Source: Eunapius fragilis (lineage: Eukaryota > Porifera > Demospongiae > Spongillida > Spongillidae). From it: a stretch of 64,000 nt of DNA. The position numbers and the translations under genes are program-made. The stretch lies in contig OY811971.1 in the NCBI GenBank assembly GCA_963681505.1, positions 17,872,234 through 17,936,233 on the forward strand, written 5' to 3'. Numbering within the stretch: the first letter of the stretch is position 1; each line of letters starts with the position of its first letter. Below are positions 1-11,849 of this stretch, piece by piece. The notes beneath the pieces were generated by a model. That model saw only the letters and a list, made by a program, of their open reading frames with translations, was not told the DNA's origin and searched no databases.

Positions 1-119
1 ATTATTAATGTTTCCAGAACAACGGGACTTTACTGAAATCAGACGACTTCGAGAAAACTTCCCATCAATTAAGAAGGTTTTGATCGGTCTTCATGCGAAT
101 ACCAATGACACTACAACAA
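1..119 (+). CDS. Possible 3' part of an exon from an unrecognised gene
   Basis: Frame 2 is open from the window edge to a GTAAGC donor-like site at 120 and reads about 38 residues after an in-frame Met (FPEQRDFTEIRRLRENF is part of it). The segment lies just outside the duplicated block, because copy B has unrelated sequence to the left of 45818. I do not recognise the protein. The open frame and the donor are the only support, and chance is possible in so short a stretch. Confidence 0.25.
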
Positions 120-419
120 GTAAGCATTACTAATACAACTAATTTAGTTCGTTATTGAGTATGGTTATTTATACACGTATAAGAACAATATAAACTGAAC
201 TATTTATTAAGAGCCACTAAGAGCTTTGATCACGTGCATAAACACGAAGTTCATGTACACATACTCGAAATGACCATAACCGGCACTTAGTTACCAATTC
301 ACAGGACGCCCATCACAACAGCCTAGTAGCAATGAGCTTAGAGAACGCGGAAAATGAGCAAACGAATAAGCTTTTAGTTTTTGTTTTCATTAGGCAACAC
401 GGAAAGCATTATGGTGAGC

Positions 420-640
420 AAAAAAAAAATTTATATGTTACTAAAAAATTACGAACATGTGCGAGGGGTGGGGGGGGGGGGGGGGCGGGCAAGAAAAACT
501 TTACGGACCCCATCGTCCAATATTAAAGAGAGGATTACGAATCTGCTTTCAAAATAAAAATGTGACTTAAAAGAAAAAAGATATAATGGTTTTAAAAAGG
601 GGGCGTAGGGGGTGGTACCCCCTGCTAAAATTACATTTTA
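420..640 (+). repeat. Interspersed repeat with a G-run head, copy 1
   Basis: A G homopolymer is followed by a conserved body (GAGGATTACGAATCTGCTTT, then AAAATAAAAATGTGACTTAA) and a GGGCGTAGGGGGT...ACCCCC stretch that can pair with itself. The same unit occurs diverged at about 7345-7545 and as the duplicate at about 46060-46290. It is an unclassified interspersed repeat. I see no coding sequence in it. Confidence 0.7.
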
Positions 641-841
641 AAAGAAAAAGTTTTTTAGTTTCGCTTCGAATTTACATGGGAGTTGCATTAATCTGTTTCT
701 CCCAGCCAAAGGACGTCACTGAGACCCCATACATAATCGCCAGATACTTGCAAAACTAGCAGCGAGGAAATTAACGCTTAACCCCCTCGTCCTTATAAGG
801 TTGAATGGATGTGATAGGTGTGGAAAATTAATAAATAACGT

Positions 842-1178
842 ATGATGGCACGGAAGACTGCAGCGTTGAACCAGCAGCCACCTTCAAAAGAGGAAGTGGC
901 TTCTGAGCAAGTGCTGCTTCTACCGAGGAACCCGTTGTTTGTGAGGAATCCGTTCGATCGTAGTGTAGCAGAGCAGGACCACAGGTTGCCTAAGCTGTCG
1001 GGGGTACATGTATGTACTAGATGTGCCCTTCTTCCTTCGTGCAAAGGACTATGTAGCACAAGAAGGTGAAGAGGCTAAAGATAGACTTCACCAGGTTGAA
1101 GATAATGCTGCATCTGTTACCAACTCTCTCTCATTTGGATCATTCGACGCTGTGGGAACAAGTATTCTTGCAGTCTAA
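842..1178 (+). pseudogene. Frameshifted copy of a conserved open frame upstream of the vitellogenin-domain gene
   Basis: The equivalent frame in copy B (46491-46823) is open for 110 residues. Here a 4-base insertion (GTAT, about 1010-1013) within the GTACATGTACTAGATG context shifts the frame after the residues LPKLSGVHV, and a stop follows within 30 codons. I do not recognise the protein. It may be an upstream exon of the vitellogenin-domain gene, but no splice pair of matching phase links it to the exon at 1267, so it is kept separate. Confidence 0.45.
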
Positions 1179-1266
1179 TAATAATTTATGTGCACATAGT
1201 ATACACAAAGGCAAGTAATGGCAGATAGAAATGCACCGATATACTGCCCTATACTAAAACGGGAAG

Positions 1267-1635
1267 CATCTGCAAAAGGGAGACAAGTTTACTGTACAAC
1301 GCCTTGACCTAAACTTTAGTTCCGAAGATGAAGTGACAACATTATCTGGTAAGGAATTCCAAATATTACAAATATGATACAAATAACAAGTTATTAAACT
1401 ATGTAACTATGTATGAGTCAACCAACTAAGTAGAGGTCTGAGACTTTAGCACCAAATATTAATAATTTGGACGGAGAAGAGAAATTATGACGTGGAGGAC
1501 TTAGCTTAAGTTTAAAGGATGTTGTGATAAGGCATTCACTATGTGATTAGATCAGGTACTGATTGTGGTGTAAAAAGGGGTGTAGGGTGGTGGGTACCCT
1601 TGAAATCTGAGGATGGGTGTTTAAGAAATATTTCT

Positions 1636-1669
<34 letters not shown>

Positions 1670-4600
1670 TGAACATATACATTAACAAAGTACATGAAAA
1701 TCAACATTCGGGCCAAATTTGATTATAAGCTATAGCTACAAGCTACTTATCAAGTTCAGTGAAACGAAACATTTATAAAAGCTATATGTAACAATGTTTA
1801 TTGTACTTGTACATGTTAAAGTGACTATGTTATACTTCTTCGTACATTTATATATAATTATATATATTTATGATTTAATAAATCGAGCTGCTAATTGAAA
1901 AGTATCTGTCGTTGATCGTGGAGCACTACGTGAATTTTGTATTGTCATTTTATATGGACTTACCGTGCTCACAATCGGTGCAAACACATGCATTGAGATG
2001 TAAATTTGAGCTGTATAACCACTTGGTTTTAATTATCTTCATTCATTTCACAGGTAACATGATAAAGAAGTTGCTCATCTTAGAGTCCGTGCGCGGGCCT
2101 CTTCCCGGGTACATTCCCGCGGTAAAGGAAGTCGCAGAATATCTCAATGCGGTGAGTACATCTAATGCACCAATAGAAATGCTCACGCTCCACGTTAAGA
2201 GCGTGCTCACGATATTTACCACATGGGGTTAAATAACAATGAAAAGCATGAGAAAGGGAGGGGCATCATAGTCCAAAACGTCTTTCATAGTAGTCATGAA
2301 TGTGCAGTCCTGGACACCAATACTAAGTAATGGATAAGGGCGAGAGCTTATTTAGGTTTGTTTTACGATCTAAGTGAAATATCAGCACTTCAACCTTTTA
2401 AGTAATCATTTAGTTTAAGTGGCCAGCAAAACACATTACTATAGCCATCGGGTGATAAAGAAGAGGGGAAACTTCTGATGCAACTAATTTAAATTGGTGG
2501 GAACAGTCGGAGAAAATGCAGTACTTTAATAATAATATTAATATCATATCAAATGCTTCATGACCCGCATTTATATGTGCGATAAACGCACGGTTGTATT
2601 GATTTAGATGCAAACATCTGCCAAAGATAGTTATTTTTATTGCTTAACTAGCAAATTAAAGCATCGGGCTGCGCGCCACCTCTTCTTAGTATTAGTATTC
2701 TCATTTATATATTTTCAGACTTCATCAGTGCTGGAAGAGGACGCTGAGATGAGAGTTCTTCTTTATTCTTTCCTTGCAGCTGAGGGAAGTGAATTTTCAC
2801 AGGAGGTAAGACCGAGAGCTTAATTATTAAATGTCAGTGACTTTGCAACTAATTTCACGTATACTCATGTTGTATAGTCGTGCAGTGGTAGATCATGGTG
2901 GATTGATACGCGTAGAATTTATTCTGCTTGGTGATTTGGCATACTGAACATAGAGATATAATGGTGTCACAATCCTGCATGAGTCAAAATTAAATGTCCA
3001 TCTGAAAACTTTTCCTCGGAAAAGCTGATTATTGTCATTCGACGAATGGATAACAGTCGCTTTGTCTCAATACATAAACATTCAGCATTTTGAAAGTGCA
3101 AGATAATGCACTATAATACTACCCTTATTCATATGTGTACACACAGATTTTAATTCATGCTCTTGAAGCCACCAAGCAAGTGAAAGAGAGAAATTCCCTG
3201 ATAGTGCAGATAGCCTTTATGAGAAATGTGAAAGTAAACATTCTCTCAAAACTTGAAGGGTTTATCACCATCAGCAGTGATGTCACTGACACATTATTGC
3301 TGGCGTATGGTGCCCTAGCGTCAAAGTCTTCACCTGAAGTTCAGAATCGTATTGTGCAGTTCTTGGAGCAGAAGATGGATTCAAACGGCGATCATGCAAC
3401 ACTGATACATTACATCCATTCGCTTGGAAACACAGAGTCCAGCCAAGCGAATAAAAAAATTGTCGAGTTCATCACGCACGTTAATCCAAGTGTTCGGATG
3501 GCGGCAGTATACGGACTCAGATACGGAGTGGAGAATAAGGAAGTACAAGACGCTTTGCTGTACGCCGTTCGTCAAAACAAAGATGCCGAGTTCACCGAAG
3601 CTGTGGTTCGTACACTTGTGGCCGCGGCTGAGAACAAACAACTGACTTCAATGGAGCCAATCGATGGCGTCTTTTTCGAAGAATTGTTGGATCAAACGAG
3701 AAACAACACAGTCACTCGAAGCATTCTGTCCAACTACGTTAAACTGTTGGGATCGAAAGTTCCAGCCAAATGGAACGATCTGATGAACAAGATGGTGCAG
3801 AAGAGGGACGCAAAGTGGGACGAAGACAACAGTGTGTACGACGTGGTGGAGAATATCAACGATCGTAAAAGTGACCTGCAGAATTACCCCCTTAACAGAG
3901 GGTACCTGTGGGGCAAATCATTAGGAGTGAGTGACTTAAAGCTGGATGTCGGGTTGGGTGCTTTCATGGGTTACGGAGGCAAAGCTAATCCCACCTCCTT
4001 CAAGTTGTTCACTAGGGGGGTTGCCAAGGGATACGCATTTGGGTACACCAAAACCGCCTTTGATGCTCAGATGTACAGCATTAATGCACCTGGAGGAAGC
4101 AGCATCGAAAACAGATTATACATCGCCATAGCGGGCAAGGTGCTGGTCGACTACTCGAAGGAGATCCCGACCTGCAAAAACTGGGAATACCCTCTGTACC
4201 ATAGCCCGAGCTACACTCTGTTGACGGCTTCGAGCAAAGTGTACATCTATGTCGCGTACTTGGATTTCACTTTCTCTCTGAGCGCCAAACTCGATATCAA
4301 AGCCACCCTCACAGCATGCATCAACATGTGTGTCCAGGCCAAAGGGACCCTCGTCCCCTCGGTGACCGTGACGGCCACGGCTGATGCTGCCAGAAACCTC
4401 GTGGTGAGTTTAATACTTTTGACGAAAGCATGTTAAGTTATGGGGGTAGGGGGTATGAGATCCTTTTGTATCGTCCTCCAAGGCTCTCATGTGAGAATAC
4501 ATGTAAACGTGCCCATGAGCGAATGGTTGAAAAGTACTTTTATAATATATGCTTATGCCAAAGTTTCTCATTGTATCCCCTGTACACTGATCCTAACGTT

Positions 4601-5216
4601 TGTTGCAGTCTTGCTGATATGCGGTTTGTTATAAGGAGTTATGGTTTTGTGCTGCACCGCCTGCACGTGTCTAAACACCAATACTACATTAGGTGGGTAC
4701 ACATAGACGGGTATAAAACTTTAATTAGGGTGAGAGAATTATGAAGGATAGTGCACGTGGGACGATGAAGAGGTTAAAATAGCACAAAATTGGATTCATC
4801 ACATGCAGGAAGTAGTGAAAGGAGGGATCGCCATTTCTGCTAGCTTCCAGTACAATCCAAGTCCCCAGCTTACTGGAGGATATTTGCTCTCCTCGGGAAC
4901 ACATGAATTTTGCTTCCAAATCACCCACGGATGGCCCAATAACGCTGTCAACATATTTGCCTACTATCAGACACGGCGGGTGGACTTGTGCACCGGATTG
5001 TTTGGAGGGAAATATGTAAGTTAGAATTATTTTATAATTATCAATTACGGTTTGTATTTTGCTGCATTAAAGTCTTGTGGGTTCAGCTGGAGTGACAAGA
5101 TAAAGTGGGATGAAGCGTCAAAGGAATGGTCCCTACCCAGCTATGGTCCAAACAGGCTGTGGAGTAGCTGCGAACCAGCAAAGAATCAATGTCCGGCCAT
5201 TACCAAGAAACATTGA
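1267..5216 (+). CDS. Vitellogenin-domain (large lipid transfer protein-like) gene, 3' part, copy A
   Basis: Six exons splice in consistent phase: 1267-1348, 2054-2151, 2719-2805, 3147-4403, 4809-5015 and 5073-5216 (TGA 5214-5216). Donors are GTAAGG, GTGAGT, GTAAGA, GTGAGT and GTAAGT, and every acceptor is AG. Together they encode about 623 residues and the 5' end of the gene is not found. The large exon starts with helical HEAT-like sequence (LIVQIAFMRNVKVNILSKLE; SSDVTDTLLLAYGALASKSS; NPSVRMAAVYGLRYG), the type seen in the helical module of vitellogenin and related lipid-transfer proteins. A beta-rich part follows (NRLYIAIAGKVLVDYSKEIP, then NWEYPLYHSPSYTLL). The protein ends in a Cys-rich tail. 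Family role, by knowledge only, is lipid binding and transport in secreted or ER proteins. The first exon boundary is the weakest call. The frame is open throughout, so this copy may be functional. Confidence 0.72.
1639..1670. repeat. Poly-C tract of about 32 bp
   Basis: An uninterrupted C run in the intron before the exon at 2054. The matching run in copy B (about 47283-47310) differs in length. Such runs recur through the window (7837, 10287, 19827, 28620-28690, 45000 and 54192 regions) and are likely places for sequencing and assembly length errors. Confidence 0.9.
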
Positions 5217-6035
5217 GAGACTGCTACTCATTGTACCTGCTGACTCATTGCTAGAAAATGTAGGTAGAACATTATTGAAATGTATAGAAACTTTGACTAT
5301 AGCAGTAGACATCTGTTTTAGTGATCGCGTTAGCCAACCCGCATACACGTGCCATTTACCCTCCCCATCTAGAATTCGTAAGTGCGCCTGTCAAAATTAC
5401 CGCGTTCTTTGCTCCTCATTTTATGATGTTCCAACCCTTTTATAGCTCAGTCCTGAATAATAAATTATTTAGGTCCTATGTACTATCAGTACACAAAGTT
5501 TGGTGCCTTACCTATTAATTCCAGCATCGTAGAAGTACCCATCAGAGGTAATATGTGGCGTTACTTCTGTTTTCCATACTTGCGTGAAGTGACTTGCTCA
5601 ACCTGCTCTTCGAAACAACTCACAGAAATCGTTTGCTGACGCATTAAAATTGTCTGCAAGCAAAGGTATCGGACGGACGTGTCTTTCACAGTTTTGAACT
5701 ATGAAAACATATTAATAATACCTTAATTCGGAAGAGTATTGCTCTTACCAACAGATACGCTTTATCGGATGTTGTGTGGTGTCGGACATCTGTAATGGGT
5801 CCGACGTATAAGGTCGCTTTCCATCCTTGTCGTTGTCTTCCGCTTTCATTTTTTCGTCTAGCTCCCTTCATCAAACGAATTCTGGTGTCATCGCCAACTA
5901 TCAAATGCCATGAAGTAATAACAGCCATTGATCTCCCAGAGCTCAACACTTAAACTTGAGTAAAGAATGAGCAGCTGGTATCATTAATCGCATGCGCAAA
6001 CGCGCCTTGTATAACAGCTGGACTTAAAAATGCAA

Positions 6036-6932
6036 CAAGTAAAGAAAAACATTCTCTAACGAGAAAATTGGTGGGATATAGGAATTGGAGGCAATGGTGG
6101 TGTTAAAAGCAAGGGAACAAGGTTTTGAGAAAAGGGTAATGAGACAAAAATCCTATATTTAGCACTTCTTTTGGTTCTGTTACATTTACACGTGCTCAAT
6201 ATAGGATTTTTGTCTCATTACCCTTTTCTCAAAACCTTGTTCCCTTCCTTTTAACACCACCATTGCCTCCAATTCCTATATCCCACCAACTTTCTCGTTA
6301 GAGAATGTTTTTCGGCCTGTTTTTCTTTACTTGTTTCCTCTATTTTTTAATTATCATTTTTTATCGATTATTACTACTGGCAAGTGCCCCCCCCCCTCCG
6401 CTTCAAATACCGTCACGAGCAGACGCCCGCTTTTACTGTAAGGAACGCGGGAGAATTCTAACACGTCGTCTGCTCTCCTCTTTTGTTTGTACAATTCTAA
6501 ATATACGTTAATGTCGCCATGGGAACGCTTCTATTTAACACTACGCAATACGTAATGATTACGTATGTCAGTTTTATGCTTCATTCATACATCTGATACT
6601 TGAAGATGGCCTTCCAGGAGATTCTAAAGCGATTGATATAACTTGCGCTCTTTAAAACCGTTCCTACCCCGAGTTATGCTCACCCGAGAATTAGAAGAAG
6701 AAGAAGACGTCGACGGAGAAGAATTGCCTGGGGACGAGGAAAAACACGAACTCTTAAAACAAACAGTTTGAAGACTGGAACAAAATATTAAAATGACCGT
6801 CTTTGCCTTCTGGTTCGATAGCAACAAAGAGCAACACTATCCGTTTCTCGGTACGCGAGTTATACGCGGGTCGCGTTTAATATTCACGACCCGGGTCAAT
6901 TCCTATATAGGAACTACTATCGTAGTTCCTGA
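6036..6932 (+). mobile_element. Hairpin-headed non-autonomous element, copy 1 (complete)
   Basis: The element starts CAAGTAAAGAAAAACATTC. A near-perfect palindrome of about 295 bp (6036-6333) follows, whose arms read through TCTCTAACGAG, AGGCAATGGTGG and CCTATATTTAGCAC. Then come about 600 bp without long coding frames, rich in GAA/GAC repeats. A 3' hairpin (GGAACTAC-TATC-GTAGTTCC) is followed by TGA. Copy B has the uninterrupted site (AATGCAA|TACAGC, junction 52367/52368), so this is a clean insertion between A and T without an obvious target duplication. A 3' hairpin, a CTGA end and A|T insertion are Helitron-like. The CAAGT start and giant 5' hairpin are not. It has no transposase. Confidence 0.75.
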
Positions 6933-7344
6933 TACAGCAGCTAAGTGCACTTTTGAAGTTGACAGAAGAAGAGTTTTTAACGTTTACCGATTGTGAGAGT
7001 TCTCGTGATGCTTATTGTAGTGTCAATTCTAGCGATTGCACTAGCGCTAGTTCAGTCTCTTCATTGACGGGAATTAATTTCAGCGACTGCTGATTCCGAG
7101 CTGATTTCTACATCCAGCGAACGCGAATCCTCTTTACCGACCAACTCATTGCTACGTTCCATTGCAAGTTCGAGGGACAATTTATTGGGAAAGGATATCA
7201 ATTGTTCTAGTAGGGGCATTTATTAATTCAGACAGTAGTAAGTCATACATAGCCGCAGGCATGACACCATGCATGGAGGGGCTAAATTAAATATAAATGC
7301 ACGCATGACAGTACATCAGTTATTATATATATATTTTAAGATGT

Positions 7345-7545
7345 ATGATCGAGGGGGGGGGGGGGGGGGGGTGTGTGTGCAAAAAAATCTGTATGAACCC
7401 CATTGTCCAATTCTGTAGAGCTTGAAGAGAGAATTACGAATCTCCTTTTAAAATAAAAATCTGACTTAAGAGAAAATAGATACGGGGGATTTTTAAGAGA
7501 GGGCGTAGGGGGTACCTCCCTACGCTCCTTACATTCTATTATCTT
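7345..7545 (+). repeat. Interspersed repeat with a G-run head, copy 2
   Basis: A diverged copy of the repeat at 420-640: a G run, then GAGAATTACGAATCTCCTTT, AAAATAAAAATCTGACTTAA and GGGCGTAGGGGGTACC. It is outside the duplicated block, so the family is truly dispersed. Confidence 0.7.
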
Positions 7546-7964
7546 TTTTGTTTTGCTTCAGATTCACATGGGATTTACACCGATCGATTTCTTGCAGTTA
7601 AAGTAGCTAGTTAGGACCCAAGCACAACTTGTAAACTCTTGCTAAAATCTTGAGTATGTTTTAACCCGGTAATTAAACCTACCACACGTAAAGGGGTTAA
7701 GGATAACTTAAAGCACTGAATACCTGGACCTGGTCACATGACATTGTACATTAATGAGATCTTGCCTTTGTATTATTGTAACTGTAGTGAATTATAAGGG
7801 TCATGAACTCCGCCAAGGGGTGTGGGTTGGGAGGGGGGGGGGGGGGGCAGCAGGGAGAGGGGGGTGATGGCAGGTAACTACTAATATAGTTTTATAGACT
7901 TCATGGCAATGAATTGCAATATGTGTGTCAGTGCTTAGTTATGTTGGGTTACATTTTGCTTTAG

Positions 7965-8623
7965 ATCGATATCGCATGGTCCTGAACAAAATCTTATGCC
8001 ACAGTTCTGTTCCGTTACTGGTCGGCCCGTTTTCCGTGTTGGTGAACCACACCAGACTGCTGGACTTTGACATAAAGAGGAAGTACTTCCGCCAGGAGTT
8101 GGAGCAGTTTGACGATGGTATCATGAGAGATGACCTTGTCCTACACTTGAGGAGGGACCACGTCTTTGAGGACTCATTCAGAGAACTTTATAGGAGAACT
8201 TCAGAAGAACTAAAAGCAAACTTTTATATTCACTTTCAGGGAGAGGAAGGTCAAGATGCAGGGGGCCTCCTGAGGGAGTGGTACCTGATCATAGCCAGGG
8301 AGATGTTCAATCCCAACTATGTCCTCTTCAAGACCATAGCAGGGGACCGGGCCACCTACATGCCCAATCCAAGTTTCCACATTAACCCCATCACCTGGAC
8401 TACTTCAAGTTTGTTGGCAGGATCATTGCCAAGGCCATATACGACAACAAGCTCCTGGACTGTTACTTCATGTGGTCGTTCTACAAGCACATCTTGGGTA
8501 AGCCTGTGCACTACACAGACATGGAGACAGAGGACTACACCTTCTACCAGGGGATGGTGTACTTACAGGAGCACGACCTGAATGAGTTTGGAGCCGACCT
8601 GACCTTCAGCATTGAGGTTAGAG

Positions 8624-8670
<47 letters not shown>

Positions 8671-9911
8671 TGTACAAAACTATGTAAATTTTCCAAGTGT
8701 ACCATGTATTCTCATGCCACCATATCATTCATCTTGTCTATGTGTATAAGTGTTGTATTGGTTTCAACTTTGATAAAGTTGATAATTTATTAGTTTGCCA
8801 TGGCACCATACCTCACACATCTCATTACTTGCTTACATTTTCCTCTTGTAGATTGAGGAGTTTGGAAAGATGGAATCAAAAGACCTCAAACCTGGTGGAC
8901 ACAGTATTTCAGTGACAGAGGCCAACAAGCGAGAGTATGTCCAACTGGTCTGCCAGATAAAGATGACAGGGTTCATCAGGGCCTAAATCAAGAGCTTCTT
9001 GGAAGGGTTCTATGAGGTGATCCCCAAGGAGCTGATATCCATCTTCAATGAGCAGGAGCTGGAGCTGCTCATCTCAGGGCTGCCCACCATAGACATTGAT
9101 GACCTCAAGGCCAACACAGAGTACCACAAGTACACAGAGGGATCCCTGCAGGTGCCATACTGGATGTCCGTGGGTGTGAACATGTATATGTCATGCTGGG
9201 TTGGTACCACAAGGAATCATGGAGGGTGGTCAGATTGATAACTTGGTCAGCTGGTTAACTGAAATAGGGGCAACTTGAGGGGACTACTCACACAAGTAGT
9301 TTAGAACAAACTTACAATGTACAAGCATGTGCATGATAGATGTCATGTTAATGTTACTCCATCAATGATCATTGAAGCAAGATTAGGTGAATGAAAAGAG
9401 CTCTATAACAGGGATGAATTTCTATGGTCATGTACATGTGAAGCAGTTATATTGGCATGCCTTGTAGCAGTTATTGTTCATACACTACTTATTGTATTTA
9501 TTTTCTCCTCCCGGCACAGATCCAGTGGTTCTGGAGGGCTCTGCGTACCTTTGATCAGGCTGATTGTGCTCGCTTCCTGCAGTTTGTGACAGGAACCTCC
9601 AAGGTTTCCCTCCAAGGGTTTGCTGCCCTGGAAGGCATGAACGGAACACAGAAGTTCCGGGACGACCGTTCCAAAGAAAGACTTCCCACTGCACACACAT
9701 GGTAAGGCTTCTTGTAGATGATTGTGAACATCTTTCATTACTGTACATGTTAGTGTGTACTTGTCTGATCATTACATAATCATGTATATCGACATGTCAC
9801 AGTGGTGTGTAATTAACGAAATTTTGTATGTTTTTGTTACATGTTTTCAGTTTCAATCAATTGGACCTACCACCATATGAGACCTATGACAAGCTTAGAT
9901 CCAGCTCATAG
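7965..9911 (+). pseudogene. HUWE1-type HECT ubiquitin ligase fragment, broken
   Basis: Four exons of a HECT domain are recognisable by close similarity to HUWE1: 7965-8616 ([34 protein letters not shown]), 8852-9151 ([20 protein letters not shown]), 9520-9701 ([31 protein letters not shown]) and 9851-9911. The catalytic Cys of the TCFNQLDLP motif is rebuilt across the last splice junction. Three lesions are visible: a one-base loss at about 8391, seen by comparison with the fragment at 44480; an in-frame TAA at 8984-8986; and loss of the conserved C-terminal tail, where a foldback element starts at about 9907. Introns are retained, so this came from genomic DNA and not from a retrocopied mRNA. 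Only the HECT end of this very large protein is present. Confidence 0.9.
8624..8667 (+). repeat. (GT)n microsatellite
   Basis: About 22 GT units lie in the first intron of the HUWE1-type fragment, just after the donor at 8617. Confidence 0.95.
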
Positions 9912-10617
9912 CGCTTCGTACTCCGCCCCTTCTCTAATAGTACATGTATTAGAGAAGGGGCGGATTACGAAGCGCTATGTACACGCGGCAAAGCCATAGT
10001 GAATTCCATTTAGAGAGGAGCATAGTCAACCACAGGCGGGTTTGCTAAGTACACCAACAGTTTCTCCTGTACGAGGTGAATGTATTTATTTTTCCGCTGG
10101 AGCGAATGTGATAATTACCGCTGGAGCGAGCCGCTAGATTTGACCCCGATTATGAATGTCATTAAAAAAACGCCTCCTGACGAGCGGATGGCTTACCTTG
10201 TTGTCGTCATCGTACAAGAAGGCAACAACAAGCAGTTTCGTGTTTGCTTGATGTCACAAAACCGCGGGGTTCATAGGCGTACGCAAGGGGGGGGGGGGGG
10301 GGGGGGGGGGGGGGTCGATGGGTTCGAACGACCCCCCCTCCCCTAAGCGAGGTCACCTTCACCATTGGATTTTTTTTTTCAAATCGCGTACTAGTATTTT
10401 ACATAAAATACGCTAAGTACGATTGCGCTCACGCTGTACCGGTACCACATAGCGATCAGAGAGATGCATCAGGGTCATTGTTGTCCATTGAAGCGTATGT
10501 CTATGACTTATCTGCGCATCACCTAGAGGAAAACCACCAATATTGGATAACTTCAACTTCATATGTGTGCCCTAAGCTTAAGGACCGTTTCCTAAGATAT
10601 GCATAATAAATGTCGTT
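9905..10617 (+). mobile_element. Hairpin-headed element, second family, 5'-truncated copy
   Basis: This matches 19410-20123 in the same orientation but lacks most of the left hairpin arm. The inner hairpin AGCGCTTCGTACTCCGCCCC ... GGGGCGGATTACGAAGCGCT (about 9911-9977) and the full right arm down to CCGCTGGAGCGAGC (about 10133) are present, followed by the shared 480 bp body. The body holds a short conserved frame (DERMAYLVVVIVQEGNNKQF) that continues into a G run. Its left end abuts and truncates the HUWE1-type fragment. No transposase is present. Confidence 0.7.
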
Positions 10618-11224
10618 TTAGAAAGCAGGAATAGGAGAGCAGAGCTGTTTCAATGAGTTTAGCGATCGAGACAACTAAAAAAAGCAATCTGGGAGAGAGT
10701 ATGAATCAGGATATTTGTGTATAAGGTGTCGGTGCTTTGACTCAATCAACTGCAAGAAAAAATTGGAGAGCATTAGAAAGGACCTGCAATCAAAGATCTC
10801 CCTCCGTCTGCGCATTAAATGGAATCGGCTGCGCATTAAATGGAATAGCCCAATACTTACATTAAGCATAGATAGTATACTATCTATGCATTAAGGGTGA
10901 AAGTTAAACGACCACCACGATACTACCAATACGTTTGTAGACTGAGTAATCGAATGCATAGGGTAGCACAGAGAAGCATAACGACTTTCCAGCCTCCGTC
11001 GGCAAGCTAATACAAACATCACGCCCTTCCATGAAGCTTTTAATAGCTCTGTTCTGGTCTGGACGAATTGTCGCATCGCCCAGCTGTTGAGACGCCTAAA
11101 TTATCGCATTGTCGAGCTCCAGGTTTGACACAGCCACTGCTCAATAAATAATGAAATGGTATTACCATTTTGGAATGTAATTATCGTGACGTCACGGAGC
11201 ACCTGCATTCTGATTGTACGGTTA

Positions 11225-11300
11225 GAAATGTCCCAGACCACTTCTCGCGTAGCGGTGATGTAATCCATCCGCATGGTCTGGGAACGAGACTAACCCAAGG
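11225..11300 (+). repeat. Short inverted repeat unit (GTCTGGGAACGAGACT family), copy 1
   Basis: Bases around CCCAGACCACTTCTCGCGTAG and GGTCTGGGAACGAGACTAAC form a small imperfect inverted repeat. The unit recurs at about 59775-59850 (duplicate) and in reverse orientation at about 56318-56400, so it is a dispersed MITE-like unit. Confidence 0.6.
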
Positions 11301-11392
11301 TCACTATAGATGATTTCGGTGTGAAGTCGTTCCCCTGGAAACGCGTGACTAAAACTATGAATAACTGATGTGGAGGGCAACATGTACGTGAA

Positions 11393-11800
11393 ATGGTATT
11401 GAGTTGTTGTGCTTTTGGCTGTACAAATCGTGGTGGTCAGCGTTTGGGCCTAGGTTTCCATCGGTTTCCATTCAAAAATGAAGGCAGACTACGAAGGTGG
11501 ATTCAAGCGGTCCGTAGAGAGGATTGGCAGCCTTCGAAGTACTCGCGAATCTGTGGCGACCATTTTGTGTCAGGTTAGTTACAAGTGTGGAAGTCACAAT
11601 TGAGTGAGGGAGTCATTTGTTTTTATTGTATAGGCAAGCCTGTTGACGAACCCAGTAACGTGGACTATGTCCCTACACTATTCCCCTTCAAGGATGCCAA
11701 GAGGAAGGATGCGATGGCAATGAAAGCGCGGAAGACAAGAGCGGAGCATAGAAGAAATATGATCGAAGCTGAAGAAAGCGAAAAGGAGAGGCGTTCTTGA
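11393..11800 (+). CDS. Small THAP-domain DNA-binding protein inside a transposon
   Basis: Two exons, 11393-11573 and 11634-11800, with a 60 bp GT-AG intron. The joined frame encodes about 115 residues. The THAP zinc finger occupies roughly residues 1-90: the first Cys pair is in CCAFGCTNRGG, then FHRFPFK, then RRWIQAVRREDW, and the second pair is in ICGDHF, followed by DYVPTLF after the splice. The rest is a highly charged helical tail rich in Lys, Arg and Glu. THAP domains bind DNA and often derive from P-type or related transposases. Here no catalytic domain follows, and the gene sits between the TIRs of its element. The intron phase restores the THAP motif exactly (S-G-K-P), which supports the model. 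Confidence 0.8.
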
Positions 11801-11849
11801 GCTTTAGAGGGTCATCGTGCGTGCACTCTTGGGAAAAGAAGCTTAACTT

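Larger units (their letters stand above)
176..7297 (+). repeat. Large direct duplication, block 1, copy A
   Basis: This block matches 45820-52725 almost base for base in the same orientation. Differences are scattered substitutions, homopolymer length changes and a few clean indels: about 180 bp present only here (about 1705-1885), an 897 bp element only here (6036-6932), and an 831 bp element only in the partner (51296-52126). The left edge of similarity is at about 176/45820. The right edge falls at 7297, exactly where copy B has another hairpin-headed element. Paralogy and retained haplotypes both explain this. Confidence 0.93.

Noticed and set aside
332..526. Plus frame with a poly-Gly end (and its duplicate at 45973)
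   Set aside because: The Gly run is a G homopolymer of variable length within a dispersed repeat, so it is not a credible gene.
3381..3641. Minus-strand frame opposite the large vitellogenin-domain exon
   Set aside because: A shadow of the strongly supported plus-strand exon.
4430..4744. Plus frames between the fourth and fifth exons of the vitellogenin-domain gene
   Set aside because: They lie in the intron; the acceptor at 4609 gives an immediate stop, whereas skipping to 4809 restores phase and matches in both copies.
5686..5949. Minus-strand frame of 87 residues, partly conserved at 52093-52281
   Set aside because: Conservation is explained by the duplication, the frame is interrupted by the Ginger-like insertion in copy B, and no domain was recognised.
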